NCBI RefSeq assembly: GCF_005239225.2 | Contig: NC_133301.1 | Coordinates: 5,233,157 to 5,297,156 of the forward strand | DNA length: 64,000 nt | Direction of reading: 5' to 3' | Source of the DNA: Populus alba | Lineage: Eukaryota > Streptophyta > Magnoliopsida > Malpighiales > Salicaceae | In this document: positions 11,585 to 22,194 of the stretch, in pieces | Layout of the letters: the number at the start of each line of letters is the position of its first letter | Position numbering within the stretch: position 1 is the stretch's first letter | Program-made: the position numbers and the translations under genes | Notes under the pieces: model-generated | What the model was told of the DNA's origin: nothing | Seen by the model: only the letters and a program-made list of their open reading frames with translations | Databases searched by the model: none

Positions 11585-14500
11585 TTATATTCTTGATACT
11601 TTGCACTCCCACAGATCACGTAGCCTTGTAAATGATTCCAACTTCAAAGGTTTTGTCATGATGTCTGCCACTTGCTCACGAGTACCACAATGAATTAATT
11701 CTACAACACCTTCCTTTACCAAATCATGTAAAAAACAAAATTTCACTTCTATGTGTTTTGTTCTTCCATGGAGAATTGGATTCTTTGATAACTTTATAGT
11801 GGAACTATTGTCACAAAAAATCTTAACACACTTACAGAAAGAGAAACTAAGACTGTTGAGCACTCTTTTCATCCAAATGCTATGACATGCACATGCAACA
11901 GCAGCTACATACTCTACTTCGGTTGTGGAGAGTGTCACCATTGGTTGCTTTCTTGAGCTCCATGCAACTGCTCCTTTACTTAGAAAATAAACATAACTAG
12001 ACGTGCTTCTCCTATCCTCTACATCGCCAACATAGTTACTGTCAGTGTAGACTTTGAGATCATCTTCAGAATTCTCTGCACTTCTTCTATAAAACACTCC
12101 TAAGTTGGTAGTTCCCTTCACATACCTGAGAACCCTCTTTGCTGCTACCATATGTGAGGTTTTAGGATCTGCCATAAATTTGCTTAACATGCAAATGACA
12201 AAAGTAATGTTAGGTCTAGTCACTGATAGATACATTAAGCTGCCAATTATTTGCTTGAACAAGGTTGAATTATCACTGTCTTCTCCACCATCTTTTATCA
12301 ATTTCGTGCCTGACATGATAGGATTTTTTACCGGATTGCAGCCTCCCATTCCAAATCTTTCTAAAATTTCCCCAACATACTTCATTTGACATAGATGTAT
12401 TCCTTCACAGCTCTGTTGAACTTCTACTCCTAAAAAGTACTTCATTTTTCCCAAATCACTCATGTTAAATTCTAGTTTCATGGATTCCTTTAATTTTTCA
12501 CATAGCTCCACATCATTTCCTGTGTAGATTAAATCATCCACATAAAGACTAATAATTAAGCATTTACCTCCATCTGTATGATTAAGAAACAGTGTGTGTT
12601 CATGACTGCATTTCTCAAAGCCTTCCTTCATGAAGAATCCTTCAATTCTACTGTACTAGGCTCTTGGAGCCTGTTTCAAGCCATAGAGAGCCTTTTTTAG
12701 TTTTAAGACTTTATGCTCTTCTCCTTTGCAAACATATCCTTCTGGCTGCTCCACATAGACAGCTTCCTCTAATTCCCCATGAAGAAATGCACTCTTGACG
12801 TCTAGCTAGAAAACTGTCCATCCTTTTCGTGCTGCTAGAGCCAATATCAGTCTTATGGTGTCCCAACGTGCCACAAGTGCAAAAACTTCACTGTAGTCGA
12901 TCCCATGTCTTTGAGCATATCCTTTTACTACCAGGCGTGCTTTTCATTTATCTACCTCTCCCTTTTCATTCAGCTTGGTTCGAAAAATCCATTTTACATC
13001 AATTCTTTTTATCCCTTCTGGTGGACTTACTAGCTCCCATGTCTTATTCTTTTCTATAGTTTCCATTTTCAAATCCATAGCTTTCCTCCATTTTTCCTGT
13101 TTTACTGCTTCATCAAAGTATATTGGATCATCATGTATCATAAAACACATTGAGTCATCAGGAAAACCAGCTCCATGAACATAATCATCCATCCATCTAG
13201 GTGTTCGTTTAACTCTTCCTGTAGAAGAATTATTTTCCCCTGCGTTATCATTTGTTGGTGCAACAAGACCATTTTCCCTTGAAGTGTCACCATCTTCATT
13301 TTCCAGTACCTCAACATTCTCCCCTGTCTCAACATTCTCCCCTGATCCAGTATCATCATTTCCACCTCCTATTTCAATATCATTTTCATCTCCCTTTGTA
13401 CATAAATCATCTCCTTCAATTGATTTCTCATTATAGTCATTGATTTCTCCATCTGTATCTTCCCAGGTAAAGATATCACTCACATCATCATCACTCTTCT
13501 TTCAATTCCAGCCCTCATTCTCATCAAACACTACATCCCTACTAACAATCACCATTTTGGTTTTAGGATCATAAAGCCGATAAGCTTTAGATTCTTCACT
13601 AACACCTATAAACACACATCTATGACTCTTCTCATCTAACTTTGTCCTCCCTCTGTCAGGTACATGCACATTTGCAATGCAGCCGAAAATTTTAAAGTGC
13701 TCAACATTTGGTTTGTTGCCACTCCAACACTCTTCAAGAGTTTTTCCTTTGACAACCACAGTTAGACTCCTATTTAACACATGCAGTCCCCATCGAACTG
13801 CTTCTGGCCAAAATAGTTTAGGCATTTCCTTCTCTAACAGCAGGCATCGAACCATATTTAAGATAGTTCTATTCTTACGTTTTGCCACTCTATTCTGTTG
13901 AGAAGTGTAGGCAGCAGTAAGTTGCCTCTTAATGCCATGATTAACACAAAACACATTGAATTCGTTGGAAGTAAACTCCCCTCCTCTGTCTGTCCTCAAA
14001 CAACATATATCACATTATGATTCCTTTTCCACAAAGCTTTTAAATATGTTAAACATGGCAAAAGTTTCACTCTTCTCGACTAAAAAATAAATCCAAGCCT
14101 TTCTATTGAAATCATCTATAAAGCACAATAAGTACCTTTTTAGATTGTTTGATGTTGGAGTGATTGGACCACACAAATCTGCATGCACTAGTTGAAGCCT
14201 TCTTGAAGCTCTCCACTGACTCTTTTTAGGAATGACTATTCGATGTTGTTTTCCACGATGACACATTGTGCATTCTGTGTTTATTGCTTTGAGTTGAGGA
14301 AGGCCTTTGACAAGTTGCTTGCTCTCTAAGGTTTTAAGACTCTTGTTGTTCATATGGCCATAACGACGATGCCACAGCTCTGATAAGTCATCCATACTTG
14401 TTATTAAACAGTTTGAAGGCTGAGTAATCATAGTAGCTAGTAAAACAAACATCTTAATTGCTGTCATAAGAGTTTGCATAATAAGGCCTCTCGTAGGATG

Positions 14501-15685
14501 ATATATTTTACAAGCCTTATCCTTCATAACAATAGCAAATCCCTTCTCTTGAAGCTGTCCAATGCTTAATAGGTTATTCTTGAGCTCAGGAATGAAAAAC
14601 ACATCTCTTACTACTTGAGTTAGTCCTGCAGTCACAAGTTTAACACTTCCTTTACCCATCACCATCAGTTTTGCTTCATTGCCCAGCTTGACTGAGTGTC
14701 TGAACTGCTCATCCAACTCTATAAACCAATCTTTAGTTCCTGACATATGATTAGAACATCCTGAGTCTAGAAACCAGACCTCTTCTTTGCTTGTTTTCTT
14801 GTCCTGAACGTAAGCCATTAGTAGAAGTTCTTCCTCTTCATCCATCTCAGCATAATGTGCACTCTTTTCCCAACTAGGACACTCATTCTGAAAATGTCCT
14901 AGTTTGTGACATTTATAGCATTCCACAGTAGCTCTGTTGAAACTCTGTCTTCCTCTACCACGGCCACCTCTCCAAACTCCTCGTCCCCTTCTTCCTACTT
15001 TGTCTTCATGAGTAACCTTAAGAACTTGCTCTTCTTCTCCTTGACTTTTCATCCTTTGCTCATGCACCAGAAGACTGCTTTGAAGCTCATCTATAGTCAT
15101 TGTAGTCATGTTGTTAGATTCTTCATTTGAACAGACCATGTAGTTGAATTTGGAAATCATTGATCGAAGAATCTTTTCTATGATCATTGTTTCATTTAGA
15201 TTTTCACCATGAGCCTTCATTTTGTTGGCTATAGATAAAACTCTAGCAAAGTAGGCATTTATAATTTCTCCTTCCTTCATACGAAGAATTTCAAAATCAC
15301 AACGTAATGATTGTAAATGTGCTCTTTTAACCCTTGTTGAGCCTTGAAATTTTTGTTTCATAGAGTCCCAGATTGCCTTTGATGAGCTTCTGTCAAGAAT
15401 GGTTTCAAGCATGTCTCGTTCAATTGCTTGATATAAAAGATTACTTGCCTTCAAATCTTTTAACTTGTTTTCTTCATACTCCTTCCTTTGAACATCAGTG
15501 AGTGGACGACTTTCTGATACTACTAAGGAGAAAGACCGTGCTTCTCCTACGACATCCACCATGATGCCACGATCTATAACATTCCAATACTCTTTGGAAT
15601 GAAGCAGATTCTCCATCAGTTCAGCCCAATGATCATAGTGTCCCATAAACTTAGGCACATAGCCATTGCTGCTTCATTCTGTCAT
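11585..15685 (-). pseudogene. Copia gag-pol polyprotein, one frame with six nonsense codons
   Basis: One reading frame runs from an ATG at 15685 to a stop at 11585 with no frameshift. Order: copia gag (YDHWAELMENLLHSKEYW near the start); CCHC knuckle CYKCHKLGHFQNEC; protease with DSG in WFLDSGCSNHMSG; GAG pre-integrase LWHRRYGHMNNKSL with its His/Cys residues; integrase core (HADLCGP, LRTDRGGEF); reverse transcriptase with YVDD in SLYVDDLIYTGND; RNase H ending VADIMTKPL. In-frame stops lie at codon 4 (15674-15676) and at about 14015, 13499, 12942, 12806 and 12657. The last two sit where CAG (VF-LDVKSAF) and TGG (RA-YS) codons are expected. The integrase motif reads TSQQNRVAKRKN, so the catalytic Glu is Lys. 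The element cannot move by itself. Confidence 0.93.
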
Positions 15686-15750
15686 TTTAAAGAAACACTC
15701 ACTCAAATCTTTCTTTTCACTCTTGTATTCACAATCAGGCCTTGTTAAAA

Positions 15751-15763
15751 GGCTCTGATACCA
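15751..15763 (-). promoter_or_regulatory. Primer-binding site, initiator Met-tRNA type
   Basis: The minus strand reads TGGTATCAGAGCC two bases inside the 5' LTR. This is the complement of the 3' end of plant initiator tRNA-Met and the usual minus-strand cDNA primer site of copia elements. Confidence 0.95.
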
Positions 15764-15765
15764 AT

Positions 15766-16044
15766 TGTTAAAATGTCAATGATCTTGCACAATTTAACTG
15801 TGAATTCACACTTTATTCAGTAGTATTCCTTTGGCTTAAATAGCCATTACAACTTGGAATTATGGGAAAACAAACCACATCTTCTTAGCCGAAGATTGTG
15901 GTAACAGAAAAACAGAAAATCACAAAACAATGACTAAGTCATAGTCAGCACTAACAAAGCTATACTGACTTGTACTAACAAACTAACTTACTGGCTCCTG
16001 AAAGACAGGAGCTTTATTCTAATCAAAACAATTGGTTTACAACA
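15766..16044 (-). repeat. 5' LTR of the copia element
   Basis: It is 279 bp and the partner of 11269-11548, with about eight substitutions and one single-base indel between the two. It carries the element promoter by family rule. No TATA box was singled out. Confidence 0.95.
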
Positions 16045-16049
16045 TATAC

Positions 16050-18420
16050 TTCTTAATGCGTTATTGTGGTCATTATAGGAGAAAATTTATTTCCTCAATA
16101 TATAGAGTGTAGGGGATATTACCTTTACATGGAAGCTTTTTTTTCTTCTTCAAAGTAGCACAATAGAAATAAAATATTAGATAAATAGCATAGTTGAAAA
16201 CTTTATTAAAGAAATAACACAGTTTAACAAGTTGTATACAACATTTGCGATTCTAGTCAATTAAAATGCCAAAAACCTTTTTTTCTCATTTTATTCTCCT
16301 ATCCTTCTCATTTCCTTCCATCACTACCACTGTTCTAGTTTCTCTCTTAACCACAACAACCTCCCTCACTTCAACATAACAAACCACTTGATAGTCTCTC
16401 TGTTTCTCTCTCTCTCTCTACCATGATAGTCTATCTCTCCTCTCACCCACATGGCTTTGCATAAATTCAGCCGCCACAGCCACATTGTGCCACCATCACC
16501 ACCCACTTTCAACAATATCAAGTATATTACACACAACCCTTTATTAATTTGATATTTTTTGTGCTGATTTTTTATTTTAATTATGTTAGGGTTAGGGTTT
16601 TTTAAGTTACTTTAGATATTTATTGAATTAGATATATAGTACATAAATTGAGTTGATATATTAAATTGTTTGGGGAGAAATTGATGAATTAAGTTTTTGT
16701 TGATTATGTTAGGGTTAAAGGTGTTTTTTAGTTTAAAATTTTGTTGAATTAACTATATATTTTGTTAATTAGCTTTAAATTGCTCGAATTGAGTTGATAA
16801 ATTATATTATTTAAGGAGAAATATGATGAATTAGGGTTTCGTTGATTAAAGCTTTGTCAAACTTATATATCTTGACTAATTTGTGAAATCGATAAATTAG
16901 GGTTGGATGTCATTGTGTTGTTTCACATAATGTCTCACATAATTTGATTGCTATGATTTAATGATGGTATTATTTCCAGTACCAATAATAATATTACTTA
17001 TAATGGAGAAATTAATGAATTATGAATTGCTAGATTAAATATGTATCTCTGCAAGCTAAAAAGATCTATATGTTGTCTAATTAGATGAAATTTATTTGAA
17101 ATTAAAATTGACTTTACTTAGAGGATGAAAGTCAGGATACATCATATTCATTATATTGATGCACTCATTTCATGCGTTTGACTTTTTTTTTTTAATAGAT
17201 GAACAACATGTCATTCATTGAAATCAAGATCCAAGTTTTGGGACTCAAAAGCTCAATTTTTAACTTGATTTCACTTGAAAACCCTCCAAAAACTTTCTAG
17301 CAATCTTAATAAACCATTTCAAACCCCAAAAAAACATTTTAATCATTCTAAAAGCTTAAAATCCAATAGAATCAAAACTGACTTTACGAATCCTGGTCTT
17401 TTTATGGTAATTTCAAAGGAAAACATTATCGTTATTGAACTTCTCCTCTCCGACACTAAGTCATTAATATCAAGATTGATTTTTTTGTTATTAGAATATG
17501 GTTGACTGAACTCTCTCTCTTTTTCTTAATTTTTTTTTCTAGTGACTTGCCCTCTCATCTCTCACCATATAGGGATTGAAATGAAAAAAAATAAAGTTTA
17601 AGCATTGAAAAAGAATATATAAACAATAATATGGACCAAGCATAAAAAATTTAATTCAAAGACCATACAATAGTTTTCCACACCCTGTGAATAGTAAAAA
17701 GAAGATTTTTTTCAGTGTTTTGTTGTTTCAATTTATAAAATTAAATCTTATTTGTAATATTGACTTTTAATTTATTGTTGGGCCATTGCTCACCACCACG
17801 AATACACCACGAATACACTAGAGTACTCAAATTAAAATAAATTATAACACTAAAGGTAAAAATATTAATTTTTTTATTTTGAAAAAAGAAAAAGAAAAAA
17901 AAAGGTGGGGGGGGGGGATACCACAGCTTCACGTTAGTGTCGGTGGCTGTAGCTAAGTACAAATTTTCCATCATTCCACCACTAGAGCCTTTCCCCATGG
18001 CTGTTAAAAGCAATGAAAGCTTCATAATATAATAACAAGACTTAAGTATAATTATGATAATTAATTAAAACAGTGGCATGGCCTCAGGTTGAGTGAAAAT
18101 AATTAGTTTAACGAAGACAAGTCACCAGACACCAACTTAACTTAAATCCCAAGTCAATAATTACCCCATTAATAATGAATGCTGTTTTCGAGGTTGGATT
18201 TGGTAAAACTCTGACTAGCTACCACGTTGAGTTGCCTTCCATCAACAACTTTTGTCTTACTTATATTAGTTTTTGTTTTTTCCTTAGAGGGTTTGTTTGA
18301 TAACTTGAGAGCTAGTTTTCTGCCTTCCTTTCCTGTTTTAGCATCAGGACTTAATTTTCAATTGCCTTTCCAAACGGGTCTCTTGTAGTCGTTTACAAGC
18401 AACAATATTTATGTTGCCCA
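16050..18420. other. Intergenic, no gene supported
   Basis: AT-rich sequence. Around 16300-16500 it is pyrimidine- and CCA-rich with a (CT)n run at about 16400-16420, resembling a 5' leader, but no extended reading frame follows. A G homopolymer lies near 17907-17918. Frames at 17275 and 17741 are low-complexity. Confidence 0.5.
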
Positions 18421-18425
18421 ATTCT

Positions 18426-18456
18426 TTTTATTATTATTATTATTATTATTATTAAT
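18426..18456. repeat. (TTA)n microsatellite
   Basis: About ten TTA units, located in a gene-free stretch. Confidence 0.9.
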
Positions 18457-18459
18457 ATG

Positions 18460-19380
18460 GATGTTTGAACCAATATCTACGTATCTCAATTAATCTCACG
18501 AGCCCTTAAGTTAACAACCGTGTAAATCTTTAGTGACTCTAAGATTTATGAAAACTCGAACTAGTGACCTCTAAGAAGCAAATTCAGAACCTGACCAGTT
18601 GAATTATACCCCTCAAGATTTTATATAATCCAATTCTTAATTTATATAGTTGTAATCATTATTTGTCTGTGTGTTCCAGTTATGCTTTTTAATTTTTTTA
18701 AAAAATATTTTTAAATAATTTTTTAATATAGTTTTAAATTATTTTGATATACTAATTTACAAAATAGAAAAATATCCTAAACACAATCTCCAATAGAATA
18801 CCAAATATTAATATTGTAATGTTTTGTTTGATTACAGACCAAGTCTCCTAGAATGAACAGCTTTAGAGTTTGATGTGCTAACTTAACTGGCGGACTGTGA
18901 ATTTAGTTTCAAGACTTTCAGACCGAAGATCATATTCTAACAACTATTTATCAGTGATTTATGAAAAATAATTCAAAAAAGATTAGTTCAAAAAGCCCCG
19001 GTAGGATGAGTGATTAGACATGGCAACAATGCAAATCATCTTGACATGAGAAAATGTTCGCAGTCAAAATTGTAAGAGAGCACCAAGTCACTTTCTTATC
19101 AAACAAAAGCAAAGGGATTGGATTTGCTCCTCAATATTCATCATTTCAAGATTTTTTAGAATCATCAAAGATTTACACAAAAAACTGGTATGAACATCGT
19201 TAATTAAAAAAAAAAAAACACAAGACCACACCCATCATCACGTGTCAAGCACCAAGGCAGAGGCAGACACCATGCCTGTTAAGATGTCCCATTAAGATCA
19301 CAGAAAGGTAAACTGTCCCCAGAGTGAGAAAAAAAACTAAGAGTCAGTAAGCAATAGAGAGAGAAATTAAAGGCTTTGCT
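18460..19380. other. Upstream region of the LEA-2 gene
   Basis: It holds a copy of the AT-rich dispersed family (about 18680-18780) and low-copy sequence from about 18830 on that probably includes the promoter of the gene at 19562. No clear TATA box was found. TTAAAG at about 19367 is the nearest AT-rich word. Confidence 0.4.
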
Positions 19381-19488
19381 TTGCAAGATTCCAACTTTGG
19401 TCTGCAGTTAGCATCCCTTCCTTTGTTGGTGCATTGTCCCTCTCTTCTCTGCCCTTTACATTCCCTCTCTGCACCCTCTCCTTACACC

Positions 19489-19517
19489 CACACACACGCA
19501 CACGCACACGCACACAG
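19489..19517. repeat. (CA/CG CA)n tract in the 5' leader
   Basis: Alternating CACACACGCACACG sequence lies just upstream of the LEA-2 start codon, within the likely 5' untranslated region. Confidence 0.85.
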
Positions 19518-19561
19518 ACGCAACTCTCTTTTGCAAACACTTGGCCAAAAAAGAGAAAAAA

Positions 19562-20395
19562 ATGTCAGAGAAAGTCTTCCCTTCTTCAAAACCAGCAACC
19601 AATGGCACCGCCACTGCTAACACCACCACCACCACCGCAAGCAACCCCCCAAACGCCACAGCAAACAAATCCCACCTATACAACCCTACTTCCCGCCTAC
19701 CTTACCGTCCACAACCCCACACCCGTCGCCATCGTAGCCGTGGTGGACGAAACATCTGCTGTTGTTGCTGTTTCTGGACAATTCTCACCATCCTCTTGCT
19801 CCTCCTCCTCGCTGCCATTGCTGGCACTGCTCTTTACATCCTTTACCGACCTCACCGCCCTACCTTCACCATCACCTCCCTACGCATCCACCGTCTTAAT
19901 CTCACCACCTCTGCTGACTCCTCCATTTCCCACCTTTCCACTCTTCTTAACCTCACTATCATCTCCGGGAACCCCAATTCACATATCTCACTAGACTATG
20001 AACCCTTCACGGTCTCTGCATTATCTGATGGCAATGGTGTGTTTCTTGGTAATGGTTCTTTGCCTGCTTTCAGTTTGAGCAAAAAGAATCAGACAAGTTT
20101 TAGAAACGTTGTGGTGTCTGGGTCGAACGATCTTGACGTCGATGCACTAAATTCTTTGAGATCGGATCTGAAGAAGAAGAAAAGTGCAGATGGATCAGTC
20201 ATGTTGAAGATTGAGATGGATACAAGGGTGAAAATGAAGGTGGGTGGACTAAAGACGAAGGAAGTTGGAATTAGAGTTACTTGTGATGGGATTAAAGGGT
20301 CTATACCGAAAGGTAAAACACCAACGGTTGCTGTTACTACCAAGTCTAAGTGTAAGGTTGATCTAAGAATCAAGATCTGGAGGTGGACCTTTTGA
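19562..20395 (+). CDS. NDR1/HIN1-like (NHL) LEA-2 domain membrane protein
   Basis: A 277-residue intronless frame. The N-terminal 65 residues are rich in Thr, Pro and Asn and end in a basic patch (HTRRHRSRGGR). A Cys cluster (NICCCCCFW, residues 65-72) leads into one membrane segment, about residues 72-96 (TILTILLLLLLAAIAGTALYI). It is followed by YRPHRPTFTITSLRI and an LEA-2 beta domain from about 105 to 245 with several N-glycosylation sites. The C-terminus is typical of the family (CDGIKGSIPKGK, then CKVDLRIKIWRW). Family members are plasma-membrane anchored with the LEA-2 domain outside, and several are linked to pathogen or stress responses. The role of this one is not shown by sequence. 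The start is the ATG in AAAAAAATGTC; longer in-frame extensions begin only with non-ATG codons. Single-exon structure is normal for the family. Confidence 0.93.
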   Translation: MSEKVFPSSKPATNGTATANTTTTTASNPPNATANKSHLYNPTSRLPYRPQPHTRRHRSRGGRNICCCCCFWTILTILLLLLLAAIAGTALYILYRPHRPTFTITSLRIHRLNLTTSADSSISHLSTLLNLTIISGNPNSHISLDYEPFTVSALSDGNGVFLGNGSLPAFSLSKKNQTSFRNVVVSGSNDLDVDALNSLRSDLKKKKSADGSVMLKIEMDTRVKMKVGGLKTKEVGIRVTCDGIKGSIPKGKTPTVAVTTKSKCKVDLRIKIWRWTF

Positions 20396-21129
20396 TGTTT
20401 TTAATTCCTCTTTTTTTTGTTTTTGTTTTTGTTTTTGGTTTTTCCCTTTCCTTTTTCCTTCTGGTTTTATATTTTTTTTGTGGTTTGTAAACTTTCTGAG
20501 AAGCAAGAAAGTGCAAACTATGGATTGAGAAAAAAAGAGATAGAAAATGTGAGTGGGTGAATGAAAGTGATAAAAAGTGTTGAAATTAAGAATTCCTGAA
20601 AAATATTGATTATATTTTGGTGATTGAACTTAATCTTCTGTCTTCTCGGGTGATGTATGCTTAGTATTTTAGCATTAATTGTTACTTCTCTCTCAACAGT
20701 AATTATCCATGTTCTTGATTGAGATTTACCAGTTTTGTGAACACCTTTTGAGCAATAATTTCTGGGCATTAAACCCCTGGAAACGCTCCACGTTTGGAGG
20801 TGCAGATCCCAGAAGAGCAAAATCGGGTGCTGGTGTTTCTTTCACCCAAGGGAAGGAAGGGACGGGCCAATTTTTTGCAAGCTTTTCGTCCATAAATCAT
20901 AAATGACCAAAGGTAGAGTAGAAAATCAAAGTGAAATTTAGAAAAGATCCAAAGGCATGAAATAATGAAGTTGCATAGGACAATCCAAGGACGAGGCGGC
21001 ATTAACTCTTTAAAGAGAATGAGAGCAGACGCTAACTTGTGAGAATATTTCATTGTTTCTTCTTCACTAGCTTGATGTGAGATATAGGTCCAATTCATTC
21101 AATGCAACTTATACTACTCCTCTTTCATG

Positions 21130-21169
<40 letters not shown>

Positions 21170-22190
21170 AAAATCGTAGTTGACCCGTCTTTTCAACCAA
21201 GAGTTCGATTGCCAATATCCCAAGGAGGAAGGAGAAGAACATGTGAAAGAAAGAGTCAAAACGTGAGCACAAATTGCTCGATAGATATCATTAAAAAAAA
21301 AAAAAAAAAACCCGTTACTTTCTGAAATTAAGGAGGAATAAGGTCTTCATTCAGTTTAGATTGAACTTAACTTGCACTCTTGTTAAGCACTCAAGGAACT
21401 ATTAATTTCGTGTAGCTATTTTTTTTTTTTTTTTTATTTTTTCTTAGGACATCTCTTACGTAGAATGTAAAGAGAAAGCCAAACCCCAAAAAACTATTCT
21501 TTTAGCTTATTTTTTCTTCTCAATTAGTAGCTATAATGAAAATAGTAAAAATATCTCTCTTTTCCATAAAAATTATTCTTACAAATTTCTTAAAAAAACT
21601 AAAACCAACAAGCCAATAAACAAATTATAAACAAATTAAGTGAAGCCATGTGAAAAGAAAGTGATTTTAAATTCTTTGAAGAAAAGAGTTAAGCATTTCC
21701 TTGTCTTTCTCCACTACAATTGGTTATTCAAACAACTTTTTTTTTCTATTGAAGTACAAGAGAGAAAAAAAAAGCTATATTTATATTATTCTTTTTGTCA
21801 TATTAATATTTTAGCACTTTAAGATAGCATAGGAGATGGTATTACAATGACATACTGAAATTAAAATTTTCTTTATCGGGATATAGCACACCTAAATTAA
21901 TATATTTATGAAAAAAATTCTTTCATGTTCTCTCTTTTTTTTTTAATTCAATTCAAACCAAGATCAAAACCACTTACAAAAATTCATCAGGTTTCTAAGA
22001 ATTGCAATGTTATTTCATAAATGCACCCATTAGCTAGCTTAGTTGGTTGCAATCCTTTTTCCCACTCAAGAACTCTTGTTGTTGTATTAATCTTTATAAG
22101 GTGCTTTTTTTTTTTAAAAAAAAAAAAAAAAAGCATTGCATAAATATAATTCCCTTAATGGGGCCCAATTTACCTTAATTGCCAACAACA
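20396..22190. other. 3' flank and AT-rich intergenic sequence
   Basis: The first 150 bp after the stop are T-rich and look like a 3' UTR. A less AT-rich block at about 20765-20880 stands out (see findings). (TA)n lies at about 21131-21164, with A/T homopolymers at 21291-21310, 21420-21436 and 22107-22133. Nothing else is recognised. Confidence 0.5.
21131..21164. repeat. (AT)n microsatellite
   Basis: About 16 AT units. Confidence 0.95.
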
Positions 22191-22194
22191 TTAG

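Larger units (their letters stand above)
11264..16049 (-). mobile_element. Complete Ty1/copia LTR retrotransposon with target duplication
   Basis: The element runs from 11269 to 16044 (4776 bp). Two LTRs of 279-280 bp start TGTTAAAATG and end ACA. Both sides are flanked by the 5-bp duplication TATAC (11264-11268 and 16045-16049). The coding strand is minus, so the 5' LTR is at 15766-16044. Next to it lies a primer-binding site for initiator Met-tRNA, and next to the 3' LTR a polypurine tract. The single gag-pol frame is full length but interrupted by nonsense codons. The LTRs differ at about 8 positions plus one 1-bp indel, close to 3 percent, so the insertion is fairly young yet already inactive. 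Confidence 0.95.

Noticed and set aside
13252..13443. Open frames on the plus strand opposite the copia polyprotein
   Set aside because: They are antisense shadows of gag-pol codons with no independent support. The same holds for frames opposite the LEA-2, LBD and DUF761 genes.
17741..18025. 94-codon minus-strand frame with Pro and Phe runs
   Set aside because: The runs are translations of G and A homopolymers and no domain is present.
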